The notes below the pieces were generated by a model, which saw only the letters and a list, made by a program, of their open reading frames with translations, did not search any database and was not told where the DNA came from. Below are positions 8,381 to 16,224 of a stretch of DNA of 19,794 nt, one piece after another (within the stretch, counting starts at the first letter, position 1; every line of letters begins with the position of its first letter). This stretch comes from UBA12088 sp964568345 (lineage in GTDB: Bacteria; Patescibacteriota; Minisyncoccia; Phycocordibacterales; UBA12088). A program made the position numbers and the translations under genes. Where the stretch lies: the NCBI GenBank assembly GCA_964568345.1, contig CAZMPG010000022.1:1-19794 (forward strand), given 5' to 3'.

Positions 8381-11300
8381 ATGACTCGCCGCAACCGCTT
8401 TCTGCTCGTCCTTCTTACCATCTTCCTGGGTGGGGCAGGGTACTTTGTTGTCTCGACACAGGGAAGCACGATGCTCGGTTTGACACTTCGGACAAACACC
8501 CAGATCGAGCAGGGGCTTGTTGGGTACTGGACGTTCGACGAGAAAGATATGGTGGCTACAAGTAGCGCCTACGATCGCTCTCCGAGTGGGTACAATGCGA
8601 CAGCGTCAACAACGGCCATGTCAACAAGCGGTGAGGAGGAATATGGCGCAGGTGCACCAGTCTTCTCGGGTACAGGGAGCTACAACTTTGACGTTCCGCA
8701 GGGTGTTACGAGCATGACGGTAAAGACGTGGGGAGCTGGGGGTGGCGCGGGTGGTGGCGCTTCCGGCGGCGCACTTTCTGGCATTGGCGCTGGTGGCGGA
8801 TTTGCACAAGCCACGATTTCAACAACGCCAGGCGAAACACTCACTGTGTACGTGGGAGGTGCTGGTGGTGGCGGTCCTAGCGGCGGCACATTCAACGGTA
8901 GTGGAGGTGGAGGTGGGGGCTGGAGTGGTGTGAAGCGGAGTGCCACGTCACTGGTGATCGCCGGCGGAGGAGGCGGAGGAGGCGGAGTTTGTTTTAATGC
9001 TTATGATGGCGGTGGTGGTGGCGCGGGCGGTGGTACGACAGGTACTGCGGGTACCGATGGCGCTGACTCGCAAGGTGGTGATGGTGGTGACGCGGGTTCC
9101 CCCACAGGCGCTGGCATCGGCGGTGCCGGAGAAAGTACCAATGGCGCTGATGGCACGGGCGGGTCTGGGCAGAACGGTGGCGCCGGAGGTAATGAGGGGA
9201 CAAATCCGGACAATGGGGGAGCAAACGGTGGTGCCACGGGCGGTGGGTCAGGGGTCTCAATCAACTGTGGAGGAGGAGGTGGTGGTGGTGGGTACTATGG
9301 CGGTGGCGGTGGTGAGGCAGGTGATGACAATATCGTTGTGTACGGTGGCGGGGGTGGCGGGGGTGGCGGATCTTCATACGCCACAGGTACTGCATCAAGC
9401 ACTACCGCCGGTAGCGGGACAGCAGCAGCAAACACCGGCGACAGTGACTACGCTGGCGGGGCGGGTGCGGGGGCAAGTGGTGTCACGGATGGCGAAGGCG
9501 GTCCAGGAACGAAGGGCAGGACATTCTTGAGCTACATCGGCGTGGAGATGGGTACTATGCAGCCACAGCCGGGCGCACTTGGTAGCGGTGTTCTCCTCGA
9601 CCATGCGTTTTTTGATGTGGGCGCTGCGTACAATGGCGTGAAATCAATTGTTTTTTGGCTCAAAACGTCGTCAAGCAGTCAGCACCTTCTTGACCTCAAT
9701 GGTTCCGCGTATCTTTCGCTCTCTTCATGGTCTGTTACGGCAAATGGCTTCTCATCGCCGACCATATACGTAGACGGTGCAGTGACGAGTACATTCCCGA
9801 GCGATGGAGCCTGGCACCATATCGTTGTTGCGACGAGTACCGGTGTAAATGCGAGCGACATGGATATTGGGCGTGTCGAGGGCGTTGGTTTGTCCGATGC
9901 GGCGTTTGATGATGTGCGTATCTACAGCACGACACTTTCTGCAGCAGATATCAAGAGAATATATGAACTTGGTGCGACCACGAAAATCGGAGTGTCTCTC
10001 GTGAGTCAGGTGGACAGTGGGGGTGGTCTCGTTGCGTATTGGAACTTTGACAAGAGTGATATCGTCCCCCGCGACAACGGTGTGCCAGATGTGCTTGTGC
10101 ACAATCGAGTGACGGGCGTGTATGCCACGACGAGCGGTGTGCTCACGGTCGCCACTTCATACGATGGGAGTCAAGAGTCGTTCTACTCATTAGTTTACGA
10201 CCCGCATAACAGAGTAGTGTATGCTGGGCAGGGGAGTCAGTCCGGTGACGGCGACATATATGCGTGTACACCCGATGTAGGTGGTGATGCTGACGGTGTG
10301 TGTGAAAGTGGGGAGTGGACGCAGGTACTTGATACTTCGTACGATCTCATTGATTCGCTTGCCTATGATCCGATCGAATCAGTACTGTACGCAGGTCTCG
10401 GTTCCAGCCTCGGAGATGGCGACATATACAGCTGTAATCCTGCCGTTGATGGTGATGCTGATGGTCTGTGTGAGTCGAGTGAGTGGAGTCTTTCATATAA
10501 CGGAGGTGATTATGTCGTACATACGTTTGCATACGACAGCACACAGCACATCGTCTATGCAGGCGATGGTGGTTCTAGTGCGAGTATCCTGAGCTGTAAG
10601 CCCAGCACTGACGGTGATGCCGATGGTGAATGTGAGAGCGGTGAGTGGGCAACGGCATACACTGGTCCTCAGGAGGATTTCAACTCATCGGCATACGACA
10701 GTACGGAGCATGTTTTGTATTTTGGCCAAGGAGTTGGAACGGGCGATGGGGATATATACCGGTGCGCACCCTCGATCGATGGTGACGCTGATGGACTGTG
10801 TGAGAGCGGTGAGTGGACACTCGCGTACGACGGTTCAAAAGAAAACATTGACTCACTCATCTACGATTCCGCACGTCAGGTGCTCTATGCCGGCCAGGGC
10901 CAAACGAATGCGGGGAGTGGTGACGTATACTCGTGTCGCCCCCGTGTAGATGGAGACGCCGATGGTTTGTGTGAGACGGGTGAATGGACCACCTCGTTTG
11001 ATGGCAGTGCTCACGTGATCACTGCCCTTGGTGTCGATGATCTAACGGGTTCTGTGTATGTAGGTCAAGGCGCCGCTTCGGGAGAGGGCGATATCTATCG
11101 TTGCCTCGCATCGTCTGATGGCGATGCCGATGGTTTGTGTGAGACGGGTGAATGGACTCAATACTATGATGGTAGTAATGAATACTTCATATCGTTCGCC
11201 TTCGATACGAAAAATAAAGCAACTTATGCTGGGCAGGGCTCAGGTACTGGTGATGGTGATGTGTTCTCGCTCTATCGCCCACCTTCTGACCCAGTGCCAG

Positions 11301-12403
11301 GGCCCATTGGCCAAGCCCTTTCACTTGATCGTGGTAACGGCTACCTCTCTATGGGTTCTCTCGGCTCCGGTCTCAAGACGATCGCGTTCTGGGTCAAGTT
11401 TGCAACAACAAGCGCGTCGCAAAAGATCATCAACCTCGATGGTACTGATCAAATCGAGACAGACAGTTCTCGAAACATCACAGCAACATCATTTCCCGGT
11501 ACAACAGCGGTCTATGTTGATGGCTCTACGGCATCAGCAAATATTCCCCGTGCGGTCGAGTGGCACCACATCGTTATTACCGACACCACCGGTGTCACCG
11601 GCTCCACCTTCGAGGTCGGTCGTGTCGGTTCTACGTACGGGGGCTTCGCGATTGATGATCTGCGCGTGTACAACCGCATCCTCGATGCGGGCGAGGTGAC
11701 ACGGCTCTACGGCCTTGGTGCAACCACCAAGGTTGGTGTGACGCTCCCAAGTGCAGTCGACAGGGCAGGTGGGCTCCTGGGTCATTGGAGTTTTGACGGT
11801 AGTTACGTCGATATTTCCTCGAGTACCCGCGAGATACTCGACCGAAGCGGTCAAGGAAACCACGGTGATTGGAAGAACCATGCTACGACCACGGTGCCGG
11901 GAGTTATAGGCCAAGCGGTGTGGTTTGATGGGTCAGATGATTACATGAGCATGACGAACTTTGATCAGACCCTCCTACCGGCAACCTTCACAGCTTGGGT
12001 GTTTATGACGAGTTATGATAGCTATGATGGCATCATATTTTCACGTGGTACTGGTGTTACGGGAATGAGTATTACGCCTTCTCAAACACTCGGATACAAT
12101 TGGAATGATGACTCCAATGCATACTACTGGACGGGAGGTCCGACAGTACCGCTCAACCAGTGGGTCTTTGTTGCTATGGTGGTAGAATCTACACAGGCAA
12201 CAGCGTATGTTGGATCTGGGGGTAGTGTTACGTCAGGCACGAATGTCAACGCACATACGGCATCTCAGTTAAATGCACTAGAAATCGGGCGAGATTCATA
12301 CAGTGGTGCACGGAGTTTGAAGGGTTCAATCGACGACGCTCGTATATACAACCGCGCCCTCTCTCCAGTCGAGGTGCAACGCCTTTATGGACTTGGTCGG
12401 TAA
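8381..12403 (+). CDS. Secreted protein with three LamG units, a glycine-rich insert and a predicted seven-bladed beta-propeller
   Basis: ATG 8381 gives MTRRNRFLLVLLTIFLGGAG, a good signal peptide or anchor; GTG 8321 would add 20 residues ahead of it. Total 1,340 residues. LamG unit 1 starts at about residue 44 (GLVGYWTFDEKD). It is broken by a Gly-rich domain (94-384, NFDVPQGVTSMTVKTWGAGG, resembling the Gly_rich_2 type) and resumes at about 395 (GALGSGVLLDHAFFDVG). LamG unit 2 starts at about 547 (GLVAYWNFDKSD). It is broken by a propeller region (about 584-967) with Y-A-G-Q-G, G-D-I-Y-x-C-x-P, D-G-D-A-D-G-x-C-E and G-E-W-T motifs, and resumes at about 974 (GPIGQALSLDRG). LamG unit 3 (about 1130-1340, GLLGHWSFDGSY) is unbroken. 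No membrane anchor or sortase motif follows. Carbohydrate or surface binding is inferred from LamG; calcium binding is inferred from the DxDxDG loops. Confidence 0.85.
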   Translation: MTRRNRFLLVLLTIFLGGAGYFVVSTQGSTMLGLTLRTNTQIEQGLVGYWTFDEKDMVATSSAYDRSPSGYNATASTTAMSTSGEEEYGAGAPVFSGTGSYNFDVPQGVTSMTVKTWGAGGGAGGGASGGALSGIGAGGGFAQATISTTPGETLTVYVGGAGGGGPSGGTFNGSGGGGGGWSGVKRSATSLVIAGGGGGGGGVCFNAYDGGGGGAGGGTTGTAGTDGADSQGGDGGDAGSPTGAGIGGAGESTNGADGTGGSGQNGGAGGNEGTNPDNGGANGGATGGGSGVSINCGGGGGGGGYYGGGGGEAGDDNIVVYGGGGGGGGGSSYATGTASSTTAGSGTAAANTGDSDYAGGAGAGASGVTDGEGGPGTKGRTFLSYIGVEMGTMQPQPGALGSGVLLDHAFFDVGAAYNGVKSIVFWLKTSSSSQHLLDLNGSAYLSLSSWSVTANGFSSPTIYVDGAVTSTFPSDGAWHHIVVATSTGVNASDMDIGRVEGVGLSDAAFDDVRIYSTTLSAADIKRIYELGATTKIGVSLVSQVDSGGGLVAYWNFDKSDIVPRDNGVPDVLVHNRVTGVYATTSGVLTVATSYDGSQESFYSLVYDPHNRVVYAGQGSQSGDGDIYACTPDVGGDADGVCESGEWTQVLDTSYDLIDSLAYDPIESVLYAGLGSSLGDGDIYSCNPAVDGDADGLCESSEWSLSYNGGDYVVHTFAYDSTQHIVYAGDGGSSASILSCKPSTDGDADGECESGEWATAYTGPQEDFNSSAYDSTEHVLYFGQGVGTGDGDIYRCAPSIDGDADGLCESGEWTLAYDGSKENIDSLIYDSARQVLYAGQGQTNAGSGDVYSCRPRVDGDADGLCETGEWTTSFDGSAHVITALGVDDLTGSVYVGQGAASGEGDIYRCLASSDGDADGLCETGEWTQYYDGSNEYFISFAFDTKNKATYAGQGSGTGDGDVFSLYRPPSDPVPGPIGQALSLDRGNGYLSMGSLGSGLKTIAFWVKFATTSASQKIINLDGTDQIETDSSRNITATSFPGTTAVYVDGSTASANIPRAVEWHHIVITDTTGVTGSTFEVGRVGSTYGGFAIDDLRVYNRILDAGEVTRLYGLGATTKVGVTLPSAVDRAGGLLGHWSFDGSYVDISSSTREILDRSGQGNHGDWKNHATTTVPGVIGQAVWFDGSDDYMSMTNFDQTLLPATFTAWVFMTSYDSYDGIIFSRGTGVTGMSITPSQTLGYNWNDDSNAYYWTGGPTVPLNQWVFVAMVVESTQATAYVGSGGSVTSGTNVNAHTASQLNALEIGRDSYSGARSLKGSIDDARIYNRALSPVEVQRLYGLGR
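10130..11280 (+). repeat. Propeller repeat array within the LamG protein (six full units plus one split unit)
   Basis: The unit is about 56 residues (164-170 bp). Acid-rich loops D/G-G-D-A-D-G-x-C-E begin near 10277, 10444, 10608, 10776, 10946 and 11114. Each unit reads as strand 1 (SLxYDxxxx), strand 2 (VLYAGQG), strand 3 (GDIYxCxP), the acidic loop, then strand 4 (GEWTxxYDG). The last unit stops after strand 3 (GDVFSLYRP), while the array is preceded by an isolated strand-4-like GVLTVATSYDG. Copies are diverged at DNA level. Confidence 0.75.
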
Positions 12404-12492
12404 CGTCGTTTCAGGCAGGGGTTGCAGGCGAAGCATACTGGCGTCCCCGCTATGTGCATACCCCTTGGTAGGAGGAGGGGCCTACGGTGCGG

Positions 12493-12498
12493 TATACT
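12493..12498 (+). promoter_or_regulatory. Candidate -10 box (TATACT), possibly giving a leaderless transcript
   Basis: TATACT ends 6 nt before ATG 12505, so transcription would begin at or next to the start codon. The context CCTACGGTGCGG-TATACT resembles CCTACGG-TATACT before the gene at 17582. There is no clear -35; TTGGTA at 12465-12470 is 22 nt away. Confidence 0.4.
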
Positions 12499-12504
12499 AG
12501 CACC

Positions 12505-12846
12505 ATGGACGGTGAGAGATGGCGTCAGGGAAATAGAGTGTGGCGGGGGATGCTCCGCGCTATTCTCCGTACGTCGCTCATGTCTGCACGCTTCGTTTCG
12601 CGTGAGGTTGCCTTCCTTGCCACACATACGCGGCTCTTTGTCGGTCTCACGCTCGCCATCATCGGCATCCTCTCCTTCGCGTCAGACCGGTACTGCGACG
12701 GCAACACCTCGGTCGCGTACACCTGTACTCGCCCCGCGACGTACTACTTCTACCCCTCGTGGGCCATCGGGCTCGTCGTCGTCGGTGCGGTCCTCGTCGG
12801 CACGTGGGTGCTGCGGCGCGAGGGAGGGAAGCGGTCGGCCGTGTAG
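12505..12846 (+). CDS. Small two-TM membrane protein of unknown function
   Basis: 113 residues from ATG 12505; an in-frame GTG at 12487 would overlap the -10 box. The basic N-terminal region (1-42, many Arg) is followed by TM1 (about 43-59, RLFVGLTLAIIGILSF), a short loop with Cys64 and Cys74 (YCDGNTSVAYTCTRPATYYFYP), and TM2 (about 84-103, WAIGLVVVGAVLVGTWVL), ending in a basic tail. The charge pattern predicts both ends in the cytoplasm and the Cys loop outside, where a disulphide is possible. I cannot assign a family function, though the C-T-R-P-A-T-Y-Y-x-Y-P loop resembles small hypothetical proteins of Parcubacteria that I recall. It is followed after 59 nt by the FN3 protein and may be part of the ABC cluster. 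Confidence 0.7.
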   Translation: MDGERWRQGNRVWRGMLRAILRTSLMSARFVSREVAFLATHTRLFVGLTLAIIGILSFASDRYCDGNTSVAYTCTRPATYYFYPSWAIGLVVVGAVLVGTWVLRREGGKRSAV

Positions 12847-12905
12847 GGCGTTCTACACCACACACATACCGTATGTTGCACGTTGGCATCCGTACGCGCT
12901 GCACG

Positions 12906-14363
12906 ATGCGCACCACCCTGTGCGGCACTCTCGCGGTCGTCGCCGCTCTGGGTGCGGTCGGGGCACACATGGCCTTCGCCGATACTCCGCCGACGATCAC
13001 CGGTGTGCGCATTGCATCGAGCACCGACACCTCCGCGGTCATCACCTGGACCACCGACAAGCCGAGCGACTCGATCGTGAACTTTGGCAAGCAGCCGCAC
13101 TACGGTATCATGCGCGACCCCGGCACGGACAAGACGACCCACAGCGTGTCGCTCGACGAGCTCGATGCTTCGACAATCTACCACTTCCGCGTGTCGAGCG
13201 CCGACGAGTACGGCAACCAAGCGGTTTCGGGCGATTTCGTGTTTACGACCGGTGGGTTTCAGGATATTCCCGACATCAACCAGGTCACCTCGCAGGATCA
13301 GCAGACGCTCGTCGGCCAGGCGAAGGACATCATCAACAAGGTGACCGACCCAAACGCTCTCAAGCTCATCCAGCAAGAGGTGAGCGATCAGGCACAGGAC
13401 CTCCTCCGCGCGCCGGAGGTCATCGGCGCTCCGCGCGCGATTGACGTCACCTCCTCGGAAGCCAAGATCATCTGGGCGACGAGCCGCGATAGCAACTCGG
13501 TCGTGCAGTACGCATCGGAGGGGCAGTGGAGCGAGGGGGTCTACCCCCAGAGTGCGGCGCAGCTCGACGATGCGACGAAGAGCCACGAGGTGCTCCTCTC
13601 GGGCTTGCGTCCTGCCACCCTGTACCACTTCAAGGTAGTCTCTGAAGACGAGTTTGGTCTAAGCGGTGAGAGTGGCGACGTCACCTTTACCACGAAGTCT
13701 CCCATCCCGACCATTGAGGACGTACAGATCATCAAGATCGAGGAGAACTCCGCGACGTTCGCGTGGTCTACCGACATCCCCGCAGCGGGTGCGGTGGTCT
13801 ACGAAAATACCACGACCGGTGAGGTGCGCTCCGAGGGAAGTCCGGAGTTCCTCACGACCCAGACCGTGCGCCTTTCCGACCTCACGCTCGGTGCGACGTA
13901 CGTCGCGACGGTGAAGGCGGAGAACGAACAGGGGGAGCCGAGCGAGAGCGAGCCGATCACCTTCACGACCGTGAAGGACATTGAGCCGCCGCTTATCAGC
14001 CGCGTCAACAACGAGTCCACACTCTTCCCGGGCGCGGAGACGCGCATCCAGACGATCATCAGCTGGGGTACCGACGAGCCGGCCTTCTGCCGCCTCGCGT
14101 ACAGCCAGGGGCTCGCGCCGACCGAGGATGCGACGCAGATGGCCGAGAACACGGAGCCAACGATTGACCACGTGCGTGTCGTCACGGAGTTTCTCCCCTC
14201 GACGGTGTACAAGTTCTCCGTGGAGTGCAAAGACCGCTCCGGCAACGAGGGCACCTCGGAGGATTTCGTCCTCTTCACCCCCGAGAAGGAGAAGAGCATC
14301 ATTGACATCATCCTGGAGAACTTCGAGGGTACGTTCGGCTGGGTGAAGAATATCGGAAAGTAG
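12906..14363 (+). CDS. Secreted protein with four fibronectin type III domains, probable partner of the ABC system
   Basis: ATG 12906 gives 485 residues with a signal peptide (MRTTLCGTLAVVAALGAVG, cleavage near A-F-A/D). ATG 12873 would add 11 residues, and neither start has a clear Shine-Dalgarno site. FN3-like units: 1 (about 28-117, ITGVRIASSTDTSAVITWTT ... TIYHFRVSSADEYGN); a helical linker (118-172, DQQTLVGQAKDIINKV); 2 (173-263, AIDVTSSEAKIIWATS ... LYHFKVVSEDEFG); 3 (267-357, ATFAWSTDIPAAGAVVYE); 4 (359-458, IISWGTDEPAFCRLAYSQ ... VYKFSVECKDRSGN). The T-W-T-T-D-x-x-S-D-S core is typical of bacterial FN3 domains. Unit 4 has a Cys pair. The C-terminal segment (IIDIILENFEGTFGWVKNIG) is amphipathic. 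The gene ends 1 nt before the ATPase start, implying one operon and an extracytoplasmic role beside the permease; this is inferred. Confidence 0.85.
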   Translation: MRTTLCGTLAVVAALGAVGAHMAFADTPPTITGVRIASSTDTSAVITWTTDKPSDSIVNFGKQPHYGIMRDPGTDKTTHSVSLDELDASTIYHFRVSSADEYGNQAVSGDFVFTTGGFQDIPDINQVTSQDQQTLVGQAKDIINKVTDPNALKLIQQEVSDQAQDLLRAPEVIGAPRAIDVTSSEAKIIWATSRDSNSVVQYASEGQWSEGVYPQSAAQLDDATKSHEVLLSGLRPATLYHFKVVSEDEFGLSGESGDVTFTTKSPIPTIEDVQIIKIEENSATFAWSTDIPAAGAVVYENTTTGEVRSEGSPEFLTTQTVRLSDLTLGATYVATVKAENEQGEPSESEPITFTTVKDIEPPLISRVNNESTLFPGAETRIQTIISWGTDEPAFCRLAYSQGLAPTEDATQMAENTEPTIDHVRVVTEFLPSTVYKFSVECKDRSGNEGTSEDFVLFTPEKEKSIIDIILENFEGTFGWVKNIGK

Positions 14364-14364
14364 T

Positions 14365-15813
14365 ATGCGCTCCATCATCACCACCGAAAACGTTGACGTG
14401 ACGTACAATGCCGGCAAGAGCAACGAGTTCAAGGCGCTCGTCAACGTCAACATTGAGATCGCGGCGCGCGAGTACATCATCTTCTTCGGGCCGTCCGGCT
14501 GTGGCAAGTCCACGCTCCTCTACGCCATCTTCGGGGTCCTTGCGCCGACGTCGGGGAGGGTCGTTGTGAAGGGCGACTCAGTGTATGACTACGCGCCGAT
14601 GGACCTCGTGCTCTACCAGCGCAAGACGATGGGCATCATGTACCAGTCGTTCAACCTCATCCCCTCGCTCACCGTGCTCGACAACGTGCAGCTCCCCCTC
14701 ATCTTTGCCGGCTTCCCGCCGTCGGTGCGGGAGCGGCGCGCGATGGACCTCCTCGACCGTTTCGGCATTGCGCACGTCGCGCACAAGCGGCCGGGTCTCC
14801 TCTCTGGCGGGCAGCAGCAGCGCGTCTCCGTGGCGAGGAGCCTCGTGAACGACCCCGAGATCCTCATCGCTGACGAGCCGGTCGGCAACCTCGACTTCGT
14901 GTCGGCAGAGGCGGTTATGAACACGCTCGAGGAGATCAACAAGCGCGACAAGAAGACGGTGCTCCTCGTCACCCACGACGCCAAGTACCTCCCGTACGCA
15001 CATCGCGTGTTCTACCTCGACTACGGCAAGGTGGATCGTATCGTGCCCAACCCCGAGAAGCGCCAGATCATCAAGATTCGGCCCGGCGAGACGATCGTCA
15101 CCGAAATAGAGCAGCTCGCCCGCATCTACCCGTACGACTCGCCCGAGCAGCTCCGCGTGAAGTCGCTCATCAACCTCCTTACCCAGAACCTCTCCTTCGA
15201 CCAGATCGTGCGGCTCGAAAAGATGACCCAGCACGTTATCTCCGGTGTCCTCTCCGAGGAGCAGTTCGGAGCGGTGCTCACGACCGACTACGACCAGGGT
15301 GGCTGCGGCATCAAGCCCGACCAGGCGGCGGAGATGACGCGGCGTATGTTCCAGGTGCTCGACCAGTCAAAGGACGTGATACGCTTCCGGCGCATGGGAC
15401 AGGGGCAGGACACGATTGATCTCGCGCGGCTCGAGCTCGTGAAGCACCTCCGCGAACACATGATCGTCGAGTGCAAGGTCGAGCCGGACTCGCAGCTCCT
15501 CGACCGGCTCATGAAGATGGTGACGACGCGCGTGTATGGGTACATCACCCGCGAGGAGCTTCACCGGCAGCTCCGCCTCGCCGAGGGCGAGGGTGGGGCA
15601 GGGTTCGACATTTACCTTGCGGCAGACCTCTCGCGCTACCTCGAGAAGCTCATCGCGCAGGGCGTCTCGCACTTCTCACAGCACCAGGAGGCTCACCCCG
15701 ATGCCACGAACCTCCACGCGCAGCAGGCGAAGAAGTTTGAGGAGATGGATAAGGGTATACTATGGAAGCTCATGCACCTCGTGGGGGGAAAGAAGGGGGC
15801 GAGTAAAAAGTAA
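14365..15813 (+). CDS. ABC transporter ATP-binding protein, MacB/LolD/FtsE type, with a long C-terminal extension
   Basis: 482 residues; ATG 14365 lies 1 nt after the previous stop, with GGAAAG upstream. The nucleotide-binding domain (about 1-230) is complete: Walker A GPSGCGKST (42-50), Q-loop Gln94 in MYQSFNLIPSLTVLDNVQLP, signature LSGGQ (146-150), Walker B ILIADEP (166-172), D-loop GNLD and switch His204 (LVTHD). YQSFNLIPSLTVLDNV and ADEPVGNLD are characteristic of the MacB/LolD/FtsE group, whose members drive mechanical movement of an FtsX-type permease from the cytoplasm. The family is normally about 220-240 residues. Here roughly 250 extra residues follow (SPEQLRVKSLINLLTQNLSFDQIVRLEKMT, GVLSEEQFGAVL, helical and acidic/basic), with no motif I recognise. 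The permease partner is the next gene, after a repeat-filled spacer. Confidence 0.92.
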   Translation: MRSIITTENVDVTYNAGKSNEFKALVNVNIEIAAREYIIFFGPSGCGKSTLLYAIFGVLAPTSGRVVVKGDSVYDYAPMDLVLYQRKTMGIMYQSFNLIPSLTVLDNVQLPLIFAGFPPSVRERRAMDLLDRFGIAHVAHKRPGLLSGGQQQRVSVARSLVNDPEILIADEPVGNLDFVSAEAVMNTLEEINKRDKKTVLLVTHDAKYLPYAHRVFYLDYGKVDRIVPNPEKRQIIKIRPGETIVTEIEQLARIYPYDSPEQLRVKSLINLLTQNLSFDQIVRLEKMTQHVISGVLSEEQFGAVLTTDYDQGGCGIKPDQAAEMTRRMFQVLDQSKDVIRFRRMGQGQDTIDLARLELVKHLREHMIVECKVEPDSQLLDRLMKMVTTRVYGYITREELHRQLRLAEGEGGAGFDIYLAADLSRYLEKLIAQGVSHFSQHQEAHPDATNLHAQQAKKFEEMDKGILWKLMHLVGGKKGASKK

Positions 15814-15816
15814 AAA

Positions 15817-15872
15817 GAGGAAAGAGGAAAGAGGAAAGAGGAAAGAGGAAAGAGGAAAGAGGAAAGAGGAAA
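15817..15872 (+). repeat. Heptanucleotide tandem array (GAGGAAA)x8
   Basis: Eight perfect copies of GAGGAAA begin 4 nt after the ATPase stop codon (TAA 15811-15813). The 7-bp unit is out of phase with codons, so copy-number change would not preserve a frame, but the array lies outside the gene. All-purine strand, with potential for slippage. Confidence 0.95.
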
Positions 15873-15974
15873 CCAAAGTACTATGCACACATTGACACAT
15901 CACGCAATGAAACTGGTGGCAGCAACCACCCCCCCCATATCTGCACACACCCCCCGCACGTCTTCCGGTGTAGC

Positions 15975-16079
15975 CGTCACTGCGAGGAGGCCGACAGCAG
16001 GGAGGCGACGAAGCAATCCAGGATCGTGTTCGCTGTGGTACCGAAACGCCGTCCAGGTCATGGACTACTCCGCATGCGG
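15975..16079 (+). repeat. Dispersed palindromic repeat, copy 1
   Basis: It opens with CGTCACTGCGA and shares with 19652-19765 a core starting CGAAGCAATCCAGG (16009) that runs through ATCGTGTTCGC, GTGGTACC and the TCAT-GACT segment. The copy ends in CCGCATGCGG (16070-16079), a perfect palindrome. TGCGA ... GAAGCAATCC is the type of intergenic repeat known from several bacterial groups. There is no coding capacity, so any mobilisation would have to be in trans. Confidence 0.75.
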
Positions 16080-16184
16080 TCATCCCAGCGGCAGGTGGGG
16101 GCCCGTGGTGACGGCACGTGGAGTGCGTGAGTCATTGCGCACCCCGTGATAGGTTATCCGTTCCTTTTCTCTTTTTTCTTTTCA

Positions 16185-16202
16185 CTTTCCTCTTTCCTCT
16201 TT
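16185..16202 (-). repeat. Reverse-complement match to the GAGGAAA array
   Basis: CTTTCCTCTTTCCTCTTT is the exact 18-nt reverse complement of part of the array at 15817-15872. It sits in a T/C-rich tract ending 22 nt before the permease ATG. The two tracts bracket the dispersed repeat, so an RNA from this region could fold them together. Confidence 0.85.
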
Positions 16203-16224
16203 TCTCCCGTAACCTCTTGCCCCT

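Larger units (their letters stand above)
15814..16224. other. Non-coding, repeat-filled spacer between ATPase and permease
   Basis: These 411 bp hold no credible gene. They contain the heptanucleotide array (15817-15872), C-rich runs (15930-15960), a dispersed repeat copy (15975-16079), a second CGTCATTGCG-like end near 16131, and a T/C-rich tract (16161-16206) that includes the reverse complement of the array. No strong promoter or ribosome binding site is visible before the permease. The rest of the cluster is tightly packed, so the spacer looks like an insertion. Confidence 0.75.

Noticed and set aside
12404..12504. Possible terminator between the LamG/propeller gene and the small membrane protein
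   Set aside because: Only short, poorly paired stems (such as GTAGG with CCTAC) and no T-run were found.
12422..13628. Long overlapping frames on both strands around the small membrane protein and FN3 gene
   Set aside because: Arg/Ala/Pro-rich shadow translations of GC-rich coding sequence; they lack domains and conflict with two well-supported genes.
15756..15761. TATACT near the 3' end of the ATPase gene as a promoter for the permease
   Set aside because: It is inside coding sequence, about 460 nt from the permease start, and the only upstream TTGAGG is 13 nt away, too close for a -35.
15892..15897. TTGACA as a -35 hexamer in the ATPase-permease spacer
   Set aside because: No -10-like sequence lies 16-18 nt downstream (GGTGGC at the expected place).
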